Positions 16,825 through 26,336 of a stretch of 64,000 nt of DNA are shown here, piece after piece. Source of the DNA: Terriglobales bacterium (GTDB lineage Bacteria; Acidobacteriota; Terriglobia; Terriglobales; Acidobacteriaceae); contig DASRER010000043.1 in the NCBI GenBank assembly GCA_035651995.1, positions 62,001 through 126,000 on the forward strand, given 5' to 3'. Each line of letters opens with the position of its first letter. Position 1 is the first letter of the stretch. Position numbers and translations under genes: made by a program. The notes below the pieces were generated by a model. It was not told the origin of the DNA. It worked only from the letters and a program-made list of their open reading frames with translations, and did no database searches.

Positions 16825-17673
16825 TCAGCGCTTTCTGACGCGGATTGTACCACTCAGCGAGCTCAGGTGGACGCTCGACGATCCGCTCGCCGACATGCCC
16901 GCAAACGACCGCGGACTCGAGTCGAACGCCGTGTGCTGCTTCGCCACCATCGGAAACTGGTTGTCCACCGAGCCGGTGGCGCTCCGCGCTGTTAGGTCAA
17001 CGCTGGCCGAAGCCGGCAGCGTGACCTCGATGTTGCCCGTGCCATTGATGAGCTGGTATTCGCCGCCGCCGCTGGGGTCGCCGTCGTAACGGATGGTCCC
17101 CTTGGTCGAGCTCACGTAAACCTTCGGTCCCGAGACGTTGGTCAGCGTCACCCCGCCGCCCAGTGCGGTGACCTCCACGTGTCCGCCGGTGATGTTGCTC
17201 AGCGTTACCGGGCCGCCGACCGCACGCACGTGCACATGCGCATTCTGGACCTGCGAAACGTCAATCGAGGCGGCCTCGCCATTCAGCGTCAGGTCGCCGG
17301 CCAGCCGCTCCACGCGGATCGGCCCGGTCCCGGCGCGGACGGTCACGTTGGCGTCGGCCGGCGCCAGGATCTCGTAGTCCACCGTGCAGTCAGCCGCCGA
17401 TGCCTGTTGCAGCATGTGGCTGCGCACCTCCACGCGGTTCTCCACCTGCGCCGCGTCCACTTCCACTTTGTTGGACTTCGCCGTGGCGCTGATCACGATC
17501 TGGTGTCCGGTGGCCGGCTTGATCACCACCGCGCCAAACGGGTTGGTGACGTTCAGGTTCGAATCAGCGCTGACGTTGTACTTGAATTCTTTTGTGCTTT
17601 GCCCCGGGGCGACGCCAGCCAGCAGGACGCATAGTCCCGCCGCCAGCACCGCGGTGCGTGCGCTCTTCTGCAT
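16825..17673 (-). CDS. Exported DUF4097-type beta-helix protein
   Basis: The 282-residue protein has a signal peptide (TAVLAAGLCVLLAGVAPGQS) and then successive short strands typical of DUF4097/putative adhesin domains: VTNPFGAVVIKPATG, VRAGTGPIRVERLAGDLTL, VRAVGGPVTLSNITGG, VTALGGGVTLTNVSG and ISSTKGTIRYDG-like repeats. ATG at 17673 is preceded by AGGAGAGAAGG. It follows the anti-sigma gene on the same strand 55 nt downstream, making it the likely third gene of the ECF sigma operon. Such proteins commonly accompany ECF/anti-sigma pairs, probably as envelope-stress outputs; its molecular role is unknown. Confidence 0.82.
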   Translation of the reverse strand: MQKSARTAVLAAGLCVLLAGVAPGQSTKEFKYNVSADSNLNVTNPFGAVVIKPATGHQIVISATAKSNKVEVDAAQVENRVEVRSHMLQQASAADCTVDYEILAPADANVTVRAGTGPIRVERLAGDLTLNGEAASIDVSQVQNAHVHVRAVGGPVTLSNITGGHVEVTALGGGVTLTNVSGPKVYVSSTKGTIRYDGDPSGGGEYQLINGTGNIEVTLPASASVDLTARSATGSVDNQFPMVAKQHTAFDSSPRSFAGMSASGSSSVHLSSLSGTIRVRKR

Positions 17674-17728
17674 ACCTTCTCTCCTGCCATGACCCGGCCT
17701 GCCTCTGGCGGGCTTCGCCGGGAGCGCT

Positions 17729-18340
17729 TTACCGCTGCGAGAGCGCCATCTCGTAAAGCACGGCCTTCTGATCGTATGCCTCCATCAGGTGCGCCTGGGC
17801 ATCTTCGTCGCCGGGGTTGCGCTCCGCCGTGGCGCGCGCCTGGCGGATGTAATCGTTCACCTGCCCAAGGTTCGCTTCATACGTCGACCGCAACTCCGGT
17901 TGCAGCGACGCGATCTGCGCCAGCAACTGCTGGTCGTCGGAGTCTTCGCTGGCGGCGGCTGCATTCTGGGCCACGGGGGAAGCGGCCGTACCGGGTGGGC
18001 TCACCTCGGCGCGACGCGCCAGGATCACCAGCGCGAGAACTGCCATGGCCGCCAGAGCGCCCACCCGCAGCGCGACCCCCCAGGTCGGCGCGGCTCCACG
18101 GGCGAGCGGGCTAGGGCGGCGGCGCAGTCCTTCGCGCTCCAGCGATGCCTGGATGCCCTGCCATACCTTCGGACTGGGATCGTGCATGGGCACCAGCAGC
18201 TTCGCCTGTTCGGCGATGTAGCGCAGGTCACGCACCAGGTCGGAGCACACCGGACACGTGCTCAGGTGCGCTTCCTCCTCCGCGTTGCCCCCCGTCTCGA
18301 TGATGTAGGGCAGCGATTTTTGAAATTCGTTGCAGTTCAT
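17729..18340 (-). CDS. Zinc-finger anti-sigma factor (zf-HC2 type)
   Basis: The N-terminus carries the anti-sigma zinc-binding signature: Cys3 and His25-x3-Cys29-x2-Cys32 (EEEAHLSTCPVC). One membrane segment follows near residues 90-110 (VGALAAMAVLALVILA), then a helical periplasmic tail of ~90 residues with heptad-like spacing (QQLLAQIASLQPELRSTYEANL). This is the normal layout of a membrane anti-sigma factor that holds an ECF sigma. It lies immediately downstream of the sigma gene at 18402-19064. A Shine-Dalgarno-like GAGAGGAAC precedes ATG at 18340. Confidence 0.9.
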   Translation of the reverse strand: MNCNEFQKSLPYIIETGGNAEEEAHLSTCPVCSDLVRDLRYIAEQAKLLVPMHDPSPKVWQGIQASLEREGLRRRPSPLARGAAPTWGVALRVGALAAMAVLALVILARRAEVSPPGTAASPVAQNAAAASEDSDDQQLLAQIASLQPELRSTYEANLGQVNDYIRQARATAERNPGDEDAQAHLMEAYDQKAVLYEMALSQR

Positions 18341-18401
18341 TTGGTTCCTCTCCCCAGAAACTCGGCGCCCATGCCGCTTCCTCTCCTCCGAGCGCGTGCG
18401 G

Positions 18402-19064
18402 CTATCGCCGCGTGGCCTTTTCGGCTCTGTTGGCCTTGAGGAGATCGCGCAGCTTCATTCTTGCCTTGTGCAGCTGCGACTTGCTGTTGCCGATCGAGCA
18501 ACCCATCATCTCGGCAATCTCGTTGTGCTCGTAACCCTCCACGTCGTGCAGCACGAAGATGATCCGGTAGCCCGGCGGCAGGCTCTCAATCGCCCGCTCC
18601 AGGTTCACCCGGTCGATCGAGCCGGCGAGCACCGTGTCGCGCACGCCGATGTCCTTCTTCGGGCCGTCTTCCTGCTGCGGCTCCATGCTTTCTTCCAGCG
18701 AAACCTCGGGCAGTCCCTTCTTGCGCAGGTGCATCAGCACCACGTTCACCGCCAGGCGATGCAGCCAGGTGGAGAACGCCGATTCGCCGCGGAAGGTGGC
18801 GATCTTGCGATACAGCTGCAGGAACGCCTCCTGCGTCAGGTCCTCGGCCTCGGCGGTGTTGCCGGTCATGCGCAGGCACAGCGAATACACACGCCGCTTG
18901 TGCAGCGCGTAGAGCGCCTCAAACGCTTCCGCATCACCCCGCTGCGCCCGCGAAATCGCCTCTGCTTCCGTGAGCCCGGGAATGCTGGTTTTCTTCGCTT
19001 GGGTCAATTCGCCTTTTGCAGGCCGCAGGTGAGTAGATGCGGCCAACACCGTATTTCGTTGCAT
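18402..19064 (-). CDS. ECF-type RNA polymerase sigma factor
   Basis: The 220-residue protein has sigma region 2 ([19 protein letters not shown], then [20 protein letters not shown] and [12 protein letters not shown]) and region 4 ([40 protein letters not shown]). Region 3 is absent, as in ECF sigmas. The unusually long N-terminal ~35 residues precede region 2. It is the first gene of a sigma/anti-sigma/DUF4097 set and probably autoregulates it. The signal sensed by the partner anti-sigma cannot be inferred. Confidence 0.94.
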   Translation of the reverse strand: MQRNTVLAASTHLRPAKGELTQAKKTSIPGLTEAEAISRAQRGDAEAFEALYALHKRRVYSLCLRMTGNTAEAEDLTQEAFLQLYRKIATFRGESAFSTWLHRLAVNVVLMHLRKKGLPEVSLEESMEPQQEDGPKKDIGVRDTVLAGSIDRVNLERAIESLPPGYRIIFVLHDVEGYEHNEIAEMMGCSIGNSKSQLHKARMKLRDLLKANRAEKATRR

Positions 19065-19221
19065 TTACGGGCCTTTGCCGGCGCAGTTTGGCTTCGCCGC
19101 GTCCCGCAGCCGCCCCCTGGCCCCGACTAGATACGCGAATTAGATGCGCTGAACTGGAGCGCTATCGGCCGGCGGCGCCGTTTTTCCTTCCCTGGGTCTG
19201 AACACCAACATCCCCGCCCAG

Positions 19222-19348
19222 GTGGCGTCAGTAAGGATACCCCCGGCAGCAGCTTTGGTTGCCTCGAAACCGCTGCCGGCTACTGGCCAAAGCAGTAATT
19301 CCACAAGGCTTTTGGCCGGTAGCTGGAAGCCAGCAGCCCGCAGCGCAT
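19222..19348. repeat. Intergenic word repeats (GGCTACTGGCC/TTGGCCGGTAGC)
   Basis: CCGGCTACTGGCCAAAGCAG near 19274 and CTTTTGGCCGGTAGCTGGAA near 19310 are inverted copies of one word, with CAGCAGCTTTGG and CCAGCAGCCCGCAG nearby. They sit downstream of the APC permease stop. The rest of 19065-19221 shows no gene. Confidence 0.55.
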
Positions 19349-20833
19349 TCAGTTCTTCGCCCTCGCCCCCCGCCAGAACAGCACCAGGCCCACCGCCACC
19401 GCGATTACCGTTCCGCCAATCACCTTCAGCTCGAAGCCGAGCACGTCCTGCACGTCTTCGGTCGGCGCCAGCGACACCGCCATGGCCAGCGCCGTGATCA
19501 CGAATCCCAGCAGTCCCGCCGCCCACACGCCGAACTTCCCGCCGGGGATGAGCACCGCTCCCGAGCCGGCGCGGTCGCGCCGGTACGCCAGCTTGATCAC
19601 CGAGGCATACATGTACAGAAACGGAATGAAGTAGATGATGATGGTCGCGTCCACCAGCACCTGGTAGGCGCCCAGCGCCGATTCGTTCAGGTGCGAGACG
19701 ACCAGCACTGCGCCGGAAACCAGGGCCTGCACCAGCATGGCGACGTACGGCGTCCGCCAGCGCCGATGCAGCTTGCCGAACGCCTCCGGCAGATAGCGAT
19801 CGATGCCGGCCACGAACGGCACGCGCGCCACGCCCGCAACCGTCGTTCCGACTCCGCCCGCGTTGCCCACCGTGACCAGCAGGGCCGCCAGCACGCCCAG
19901 CCACGCCATGCCGATCACCGCCGCTCCGCTGCTGATGGCCTGGAACACCCCGGCGCGCGTGTCCGCTTCCGGCGCGGGCAGCAGCGCCAGCACCGCGATC
20001 GTGCCCACGATGTAGACCAGCGCGATCAGGAAAGCGCTCGCGTAGATCGAGCGCGGCAGCGTGCGCTGCGGATCGCGTATCTCCTCCGTCATCGAGCACA
20101 CCAGCTCCAGGCCAGTGAAGGCGAAGGCAATGTTCGACCAGAAGTTGATCGTGCCCCAGTTGACGCTCGGCATCATGTTGCCCAGAGTGAACGCTGTCAC
20201 CGGGCCTTGCTTCCACGCGACGATTGCCGCCACCGCCACCAGCATCATCAGCGGCACGTACGTTCCCACGCCGCCGGCGTTCTGCAGCCACTTGCCGATG
20301 TTCAGCCCGACGATGTTCAGTCCCAGCGCAATCGTGAGCAGTATCAGCGAGGCCGAAACCAGGTAGGTATTGTTGTGCGTCAGCCACGCGTACTTGGGCC
20401 CGGCGATGTACACCGACATCGCCACGCTGGCGGTCAGCAGTCCAGGGAAGTAGAAGACGGTATAGACCCAGTAGCACCAGCCGGCCATGAAACCGTGGAA
20501 GTCGCCGAACGCCTCCTTGCTCCACGCGTACAGTCCGCCTTCGCGCGGGTAGCGCGTGGAAAGTTCAACGATCACCAGCGCGCTGGGCACAAAGAACAGC
20601 GCCGCGGCCAGCAGCCACAGACTGACCGATGATGTGCCGTTGTGCGCCGCCGCCGCGATCCAGCGCGGCCCCAGCACCGCCGCGATGTTGAACAGCAGGA
20701 CGTCCCAGAAGCCCATCTCGCGCCGCAACTGCGGCGGCGAGCCCGATGTGGAAGAGCTGCTTGAAGGTGAAGAACTGCTTGAGCCGGAAATAACGGTCCT
20801 CCCCGAGCGACCGTTGAGATTAGCAGAAACCAA
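19349..20833 (-). CDS. APC-superfamily amino acid permease
   Basis: This inner-membrane transporter has about twelve hydrophobic segments over 494 residues. The start of TM1 (RREMGFWDVLLFNIAAVLGP), the STRYPREGGLYAWSKEAFGD loop and FTGLELVCSMTEEIRDP are typical of the APC family (amino acid/polyamine permeases). The N-terminal ~38 residues are an unusual low-complexity Ser tract (SSSSSPSSSSSTSGS). The start is uncertain: TTG at 20833 includes this tract, whereas ATG at 20716 would cut into the conserved RRE-M segment. No clear ribosome site precedes either. It stands alone, so the substrate is unknown. Confidence 0.9.
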   Translation of the reverse strand: MVSANLNGRSGRTVISGSSSSSPSSSSSTSGSPPQLRREMGFWDVLLFNIAAVLGPRWIAAAAHNGTSSVSLWLLAAALFFVPSALVIVELSTRYPREGGLYAWSKEAFGDFHGFMAGWCYWVYTVFYFPGLLTASVAMSVYIAGPKYAWLTHNNTYLVSASLILLTIALGLNIVGLNIGKWLQNAGGVGTYVPLMMLVAVAAIVAWKQGPVTAFTLGNMMPSVNWGTINFWSNIAFAFTGLELVCSMTEEIRDPQRTLPRSIYASAFLIALVYIVGTIAVLALLPAPEADTRAGVFQAISSGAAVIGMAWLGVLAALLVTVGNAGGVGTTVAGVARVPFVAGIDRYLPEAFGKLHRRWRTPYVAMLVQALVSGAVLVVSHLNESALGAYQVLVDATIIIYFIPFLYMYASVIKLAYRRDRAGSGAVLIPGGKFGVWAAGLLGFVITALAMAVSLAPTEDVQDVLGFELKVIGGTVIAVAVGLVLFWRGARAKN

Positions 20834-21090
20834 ACTTTGTCGCGGAGGCCTTCACGTAGCGGCGCGGACCCCCTCGTCGGTGCGTTGGCGCGATCACTGG
20901 ACTTCACGTGGTAGCGACGGGACGTTGTAGCGACGGGCGCGCCCGCCCGTCGGCCCTCACCACGGACTGTGTGGACGCGGGCAACCCCGCCCGCGCCTCC
21001 CTCTCCCGCCACTCTTCCCAAATCGGGAACACTTTTCCTCAGCTATCCGTTTGGACGACTGAGCGCGTGCGAGGGATCCCCCGGTCAGCC
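20834..21090. repeat. Intergenic region with GTAGCGACGGGCGCGCC repeats
   Basis: GGTAGCGACGGGACGTTGTA then GCGACGGGCGCGCCCGCCCG near 20910-20950 are tandem words with an internal CGGGCGCGCCCG palindrome. GCGGCGCGGACCCCCTCGTC near 20860 is a degenerate copy of the dispersed GTGGCGCGGACGCCC core. No coding sequence is evident. Confidence 0.5.
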
Positions 21091-21789
21091 TTACTTCGGC
21101 CCGGCGAATGGGCTGGGCTTCGGTTTTGGCTGCGGCTGCTGCTGCGGCTGCGCCTGCGGATTGGTGGACGCCGGCGCGCCGGGCGCCGCCAGCCCCGGGG
21201 GCAGCACCCCGCCCGTACTCCCTTGGTCCGATGCCGGCATGTTTGCGCCGGGCGCGTTGTTCGCGCCGGTCTGCTGGTTGAGCCGCGCGATGTCGTCATT
21301 GGTGTAGGTGCGGGTGGCGTGCTGCGGATGCGCGCGGTTTTCGCGCGCGATCTCGCCCAGACTGCGGTCCAGCGCAGTCGCGCTGACCCGGTAAGGGCTG
21401 TTGCTCATCATCTTGGCCGCTCCCCAATCGAAGCCGCGCGATTGCCCCGGACCCGCGTTCGCCGCGGGCGCGACGCTCCCCGCCGTTGCCGCCGCCGTTG
21501 CCGCCGCCGTTATCGCCGACGGCTCCGCGATGACCGTGGGCGTGTTGCTCACCACGGCGGCGTTCGGCGTATACGCCACGCTGGGCGGTGTGACCAGCGG
21601 CGGGCCAATCGGACCCGTGGTGGCGTATCCGCCCTGCACAATAATTCCGCCGGCGTACGGCGCGGGAACGACCATGGGTTGCACTACCACCGGCGCGCCG
21701 CTGGCCGGCATGGTGCTGCCCTGCATGCCGGTTTGGGCCATCGCGATCGCCGAAAGCAGGATTCCTACCAAACAAACGTACACTCGCAT
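21091..21789 (-). CDS. Secreted Pro/Ala/Gln-rich low-complexity protein
   Basis: ATG at 21789 is preceded by a strong GGAGG at ideal spacing (CCTGGAGGTCTTT-ATG). The 232-residue product has a signal peptide (VYVCLVGILLSAIAMAQ) and then a low-complexity chain rich in Pro, Val, Ala and Gly (APVVVQPMVVPAPYAGG; TAAATAAATAGSVAPAANAG). A central island, ARGFDW-like then MMSNSPYRVSATALDRSLGE and IARENRAHPQHATRTYTNDD, looks more ordered. The C-terminus ends in a PQAQPQQQPQPKPKPSP tail. The function is unknown; a cell-wall or surface-associated spacer protein is a guess. Confidence 0.75.
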   Translation of the reverse strand: MRVYVCLVGILLSAIAMAQTGMQGSTMPASGAPVVVQPMVVPAPYAGGIIVQGGYATTGPIGPPLVTPPSVAYTPNAAVVSNTPTVIAEPSAITAAATAAATAGSVAPAANAGPGQSRGFDWGAAKMMSNSPYRVSATALDRSLGEIARENRAHPQHATRTYTNDDIARLNQQTGANNAPGANMPASDQGSTGGVLPPGLAAPGAPASTNPQAQPQQQPQPKPKPSPFAGPK

Positions 21790-21872
21790 AAAGACCTCCA
21801 GGGCCGGACCGAGCCGCGCCAGCACTAGAGACTTGGATTAACTATTTGGATAACCGGATGCCAGGAGGAACA

Positions 21873-21980
21873 CAGCCTTCAGCTCTCAGCATTCAGCCCT
21901 TGCACATCCCGACTCCGGGTGTGCATCCTCGCCGACGCCGTTCGGGGGCTGAATGCTGATTGCTGAGTGCTGACTGCTGC
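21873..21980. repeat. Intergenic hairpin element with CAGCATTCAGC words
   Basis: The left arm (CAGCCTTCAGCTCTCAGCAT at 21873 on) faces the right arm GGCTGAATGCTGATTGCTGA then GTGCTGACTGCTGC (21947-21980). The right arm abuts the stop codon of the ThiF/MoeB gene. It is the same family as the 14088-14203 element. Confidence 0.7.
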
Positions 21981-21981
21981 T

Positions 21982-23004
21982 TTACGACCCGACATACCGC
22001 GCATACAGGCTGCGCGCGACGGCGGTGTCGGTTGTGCCCTTGATGATGGCGCGCCCGTCGGGAAACAGCGTCATCTCATAGGGCTCGCGCCAGAACCTGA
22101 GCACGAACTCGTTGTGACGCACGGCGCCGTGCGGGCGCAGGCGGCCTTCCATCTCGTCGAAGTCCACCGGACGCGAGCGCTCGTGGATCTGCACCGAGTT
22201 GCGGCCGCAGAGCGTGATGTGCGCGCGCCCCTCACCCGCCAGGTGGACGAATTCGCGCTCGGCGCAGCATCGGCAATCGGCGCGCCGCACCGACGCCGAG
22301 ACCGATCCATAGGTGTTTTTCCAGACGTCGAGCGAGACGAGCGTGTTGCGAAGCTGGTCGCGGGCCCCTACCAGCAGCTTCAGGGCCTCGGTGCCGGCGA
22401 TCGAAGCGATCATGCTCACCACCGAGCCGAGAATGCCCGCCGTGTCGCACGTCTCCAGCGGACCGCCCGGCGGATCGGGGAACAGGCAAACCAGGCACGC
22501 GGTCTGGTACGGGAGCACGTTCATGGTCACTCCGTAGCTGCCGACCCCGGCGGCGTAAATCCACGGCACACGCTCGCGCACGGCGTAGTCGTTGATCAGG
22601 TAGCGCGTCTCGAAGTTGTCGGTGCCGTCAAGGATCAGGTCAACTCCGCCCAGCAGCTCTTCGGCGTTTTCAGGGGTAAGGTCGGCGACGCGCGCGTCCA
22701 CCGCGATCTGGGAGTTGAAGCGCGCGATCTGGCGCGCGGCGGCGATTGCCTTGGGCAGCGCTTCGGCGGCATCGGCTTCGTCGAACAGCGACTGCCGCTG
22801 CAGGTTGCTGGCCTCCACGTAGTCGCGATCGATGATGCGCAGCGTGCCCACGCCGGCGCGCGCCAGCAGCGCAGCCAGCGCCGAACCGGTGGCGCCGCAG
22901 CCCGCCAGCGCAACCCGTCCCTGCGCGAGCCGGCGCTGGCCCTCGGGGCCGATGCCGGGGAACAAGATCTGCCGCGAATAGCGTTCTTCTGAAGGTAACG
23001 GCAT
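21982..23004 (-). CDS. ThiF/MoeB-family sulfur-carrier adenylyltransferase
   Basis: These E1-like enzymes adenylate the C-terminal glycine of small sulfur-carrier proteins (ThiS, MoaD and similar) for thiamine, molybdopterin or cysteine synthesis. The ATP loop is GCGATGS (about residues 35-41), followed by the R-finger region SNLQRQSLF and DGTDNFETRYLIN. Zinc ligands Cys170/Cys173 (CLVC) and Cys244/Cys247 (CRCC) are present, as is the conserved Cys186 (ETCDTAG). A ~90-residue C-terminal part resembles a degenerate carrier or ubiquitin-like segment rather than a rhodanese domain. Which pathway it serves is open, as no thi or moa gene is adjacent. Confidence 0.9.
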   Translation of the reverse strand: MPLPSEERYSRQILFPGIGPEGQRRLAQGRVALAGCGATGSALAALLARAGVGTLRIIDRDYVEASNLQRQSLFDEADAAEALPKAIAAARQIARFNSQIAVDARVADLTPENAEELLGGVDLILDGTDNFETRYLINDYAVRERVPWIYAAGVGSYGVTMNVLPYQTACLVCLFPDPPGGPLETCDTAGILGSVVSMIASIAGTEALKLLVGARDQLRNTLVSLDVWKNTYGSVSASVRRADCRCCAEREFVHLAGEGRAHITLCGRNSVQIHERSRPVDFDEMEGRLRPHGAVRHNEFVLRFWREPYEMTLFPDGRAIIKGTTDTAVARSLYARYVGS

Positions 23005-23216
23005 TGCCGCGTCCAGCAGTTATTATAGGTGCCGCTCGCGGCCGAGAGACCTCTGACGCGCCGCCGGAGATGCCGCGGGCGTGAGCTGTTGCCCGCCAGA
23101 GTTGACGGGCAGGCAAGTGCAACAGCGTGAAAGCGAAGCTTCATCGAATCAAGCAGTCCTTGAGTCCTTGAACCCGGACCAGACCGGGTCTGTCTTCGCG
23201 GGCGGAGTCTCTTAGA

Positions 23217-26200
23217 TTGCGTTTTCGGATCAACGCGCTAAAGCTCTGCGCGGCAGCCATCCTGTCGCTGGCATGGTGTGCGGCGCAGACCACGGCGAAC
23301 GGGGCCGCCGCACAGGTCCCGGCGCGGAACGCGCTTCCGCCCGGCTCGCGCGCCGCCGACCCGCCACGCGCGGCGCCGCCGGTCCCGCCTCCGGCGGGGA
23401 ATCCGCTCAGCTATTTCGGCCTCAAGGTTGCCGCCATTGAGGTGCGCAGCAACGCCACGGTCTCAGCTGACGAAGTGCTGCGGCTCCCGCAGAAGGTGAA
23501 CGAGCCGCTGGACAAGAACAAGCTGCGCCGCAGCATCCAGCAGCTGTTCGCCACGGGCAAATTCGCCGACATCCAGGTGGAAGCCGACCGCACGCAGAAG
23601 AACGAGGTCGCGCTGGTCTTCATCGCGGAAGAGAACTATTTCGTCGGCTTCATGACCATGACGGGAGCGCCGCGCCCGCCCACGGCCGAGCAGCTCATCA
23701 ACGCCACCAAGTTGCAGCTCGGCGAGCTGTACACGGAGGAGAAGCTGCAGGCGGCAATTCGCGGAATCCAGCGCGTGATGGCCGACAACGGCTACTACCA
23801 ATCCAGCGCGGACGTGCGCAAGGAGCCGCATTCCGACACCCAGCAGATCGACCTGCACTTCACCGTGCACCCCGGCAAGGTGGCGCGCATCGGCCAAATC
23901 AAGGTTGAGGGCCAGGCCGGCTATCCCCCGGAGCAAGTCGCCCACATCGCAAAGCTGAAGCCTGGCGAGAAGGTGAGTGTTGACCGGCTGAACAAGGCGC
24001 TGCAGCGCCTGCGCAAAAAGTACCAGAAGCAGGGACGGCTGGAAGCGCAGGTTGCGCTGGTGGACCGGGTCTATCACCCGGAGAGCAACGCGCTCGACTA
24101 CGCGTTCAGCATCCATCGCGGTCCCAAGGTCGAGGTGCGCCTGGAAGGCGCCCGCCTGAGCGGCCGCAAACTGAAAAAGTACGTCCCGGTGTACGAAGAA
24201 AGCGCTGTGGACGACGACCTGCTGAACGAAGGCCGCCGAAACCTGCGCGATTACTTCCAGACGAAAGGCTATTTCGACGTCCAGGTGGACTTCAGCCACA
24301 AGGACGACCCCGCCAGCGACCGCGCGTTCGTTATCTACACCGTGAATCTTGGCCCGCAATACGATCTTGACGCGGTGCTCTTCCAGGGCAACAACTACTT
24401 CAACGACGACGTGCTCCGCGAGCGCATCCAGGTGCAGCCCTCCGGCGGATTGCTCGCTCATGGCCGCTTCAGCGAAACCATGCTGGTGCGCGACAAGGAA
24501 TCCATCGAAGCGGTGTACAAGGCGAACGGCTTCTCCAAGGTGCAGGTGCAGCCGATGGTGCAGAAGGACTACCGCGGAAAGGCCGGACACCTGGCGGTGT
24601 CGTTCCACGTCGTCGAGGGCCCGCAGCAGCGGGTGGAGTCGCTCAACATCGTCGGCAATCGCAGCATTCCGGTCGAGGAACTGAAGGCCCTCATCAACAC
24701 CCTTCCGGGACAGCCCTATTCGGAATTCACCGTCGCCGGCGACCGCGACTCGGTGCAGAACTACTACTTCAATCATGGATTCCTGAACGTGCGGGTTGAG
24801 GCGACGGCGCAGCCCGATCCGAAAGACCCGGCGCAGGCCGCGGTGACCTACACCATCCATGAAGGCGCGCAGGTGTTCGTGGACCGCGTTCTCTTCTCCG
24901 GGCTGCACTACACGCGGCCCTCAACCGTCGGACACCAGTTCGAGCTCTGGAACGGCGATCCGCTCAGCCAGAGCCGGATGCTCGACACGCAGCGCAAGCT
25001 TTATGACCTTGGCCTGTTCAACCAGGTGAACATGGCCGTGCAGAATCCCGACGGCGCGGCGCAGCGCAAGAACTTGCTGACGCAGTTCGACGAGGCGCGC
25101 CGCTGGACCATCACCTACGGCCTTGGACTGGAAATTCAGACCGGCACTGGCGCGCTCCCGAACTGCGACACGGCGATTCCGGCGTGCGTCGCCGAGCGCC
25201 AGGCGGCAGCCAGCGGTGAGAACACCGGCGTGAGCCCGCGCGTGTCGCTCGACATCACGCGCACGAACTTCCGCGGGCGCGACCACAGCATCGTGTTCAA
25301 GTCGAACTATGGCCGGTTGCAGAAGCGCGCCTCGCTGGCCTACGAAGCGCCCCGGTTCTGGGACGTGGACAAGCTGAAGTTCACCGGCACCATCTTTTAC
25401 GACAACTCGCGCGACGTTTCCACCTTCGCCTCCGAGCGGCTGGAGGGGTCGCTGCAGGTGCAGCAAAAGCTCAATCGCGCCGACTACCTCCTCTATCGGA
25501 TGACGTACCGCCGGGTGAAGGTCGACCCGACCACGCTGGTCATCAGCCCCGACCAGATTCCGCTGTTGTCACAGCCCGTGCGGGTGGGGATCCCGAGCTT
25601 CTCATACATCCGCGACCGTCGCGACGATCCGATTGACACGCACAAGGGGTACTACAACACGTTCGACTTCGGCGTTGCCTCCGGCGTCTTCGGATCGGAA
25701 GCGAATTTCAGCCGCCTGCTGGTGCAGAACAGCAGCTACTGGCAGCTTGGCCGGCGCAAGTTTGTGCTGGCGCGGACCACCCAGATCGGGTTCGCAGAGC
25801 CGTTCAGCGGCCCGGTGAAGGACCAGAACGGCAACCTGGTGCCTCCGTTCATCCCCCTGCCGGAGCGCTTCTTCGCCGGCGGCGGGAACACACACCGCGG
25901 ATTCGCGCTGAACCAGGCGGGCCCGCGTGATCCGGGCACCGGCGCGCCGCTGGGAGGCGGCGGGCTGTTGCTCAACAGCGTGGAATTGCGCCTGCCGCCG
26001 CCCACGCTGCCCTTCCTGGAAAACAACCTGAGCTTCGTGATCTTCGAGGACGCCGGAAACGTGTTCAACGATCCGGGCGACATTCCGCACAGCGTGTTTC
26101 GCCTTCAGCAGCCGAACAGGAGCCAGTGCGAAACGCTCGATCCGAACGCGAATTGCAGCTTCAACTACCTGTCGCACGCAGTGGGACTGGGCGTCCGATA

Positions 26201-26336
26201 CAAGACGCCGATCGGGCCCCTCCGGTTTGACTTTGGCTACAACCTGAATCCGCCCACGTTCCCCGAGCGCCAGGGCAGCCTGATCAAGACGCTTTCGCAC
26301 TTCAACTTCTATTTCAGCATTGGGCAGTCCTTCTGA
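23217..26336 (+). CDS. bamA: Outer membrane protein assembly factor BamA (Omp85)
   Basis: The 1039-residue product has a signal peptide, a Pro/Ala-rich linker, and then a chain of POTRA domains (beginning KVAAIEVRSNATVSADEVLR; further starts at RIGQIKVEGQAGYPPEQVA, DAVLFQGNNYFNDDVLRERI, ESLNIVGNRSIPVEELKALI and VDRVLFSGLHYTRPSTV). A C-terminal Omp85 barrel starts around residue 600 and includes the lid motif region GGGNTHRGFALNQAGPRD and the final PIGPLRFDFGYNLNP and FYFSIGQSF. It inserts beta-barrel proteins in the outer membrane. TTG at 23217 is the first start, with GGCGGAG upstream. The next gene starts inside its stop (TGATG). Confidence 0.93.
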   Translation: MRFRINALKLCAAAILSLAWCAAQTTANGAAAQVPARNALPPGSRAADPPRAAPPVPPPAGNPLSYFGLKVAAIEVRSNATVSADEVLRLPQKVNEPLDKNKLRRSIQQLFATGKFADIQVEADRTQKNEVALVFIAEENYFVGFMTMTGAPRPPTAEQLINATKLQLGELYTEEKLQAAIRGIQRVMADNGYYQSSADVRKEPHSDTQQIDLHFTVHPGKVARIGQIKVEGQAGYPPEQVAHIAKLKPGEKVSVDRLNKALQRLRKKYQKQGRLEAQVALVDRVYHPESNALDYAFSIHRGPKVEVRLEGARLSGRKLKKYVPVYEESAVDDDLLNEGRRNLRDYFQTKGYFDVQVDFSHKDDPASDRAFVIYTVNLGPQYDLDAVLFQGNNYFNDDVLRERIQVQPSGGLLAHGRFSETMLVRDKESIEAVYKANGFSKVQVQPMVQKDYRGKAGHLAVSFHVVEGPQQRVESLNIVGNRSIPVEELKALINTLPGQPYSEFTVAGDRDSVQNYYFNHGFLNVRVEATAQPDPKDPAQAAVTYTIHEGAQVFVDRVLFSGLHYTRPSTVGHQFELWNGDPLSQSRMLDTQRKLYDLGLFNQVNMAVQNPDGAAQRKNLLTQFDEARRWTITYGLGLEIQTGTGALPNCDTAIPACVAERQAAASGENTGVSPRVSLDITRTNFRGRDHSIVFKSNYGRLQKRASLAYEAPRFWDVDKLKFTGTIFYDNSRDVSTFASERLEGSLQVQQKLNRADYLLYRMTYRRVKVDPTTLVISPDQIPLLSQPVRVGIPSFSYIRDRRDDPIDTHKGYYNTFDFGVASGVFGSEANFSRLLVQNSSYWQLGRRKFVLARTTQIGFAEPFSGPVKDQNGNLVPPFIPLPERFFAGGGNTHRGFALNQAGPRDPGTGAPLGGGGLLLNSVELRLPPPTLPFLENNLSFVIFEDAGNVFNDPGDIPHSVFRLQQPNRSQCETLDPNANCSFNYLSHAVGLGVRYKTPIGPLRFDFGYNLNPPTFPERQGSLIKTLSHFNFYFSIGQSF

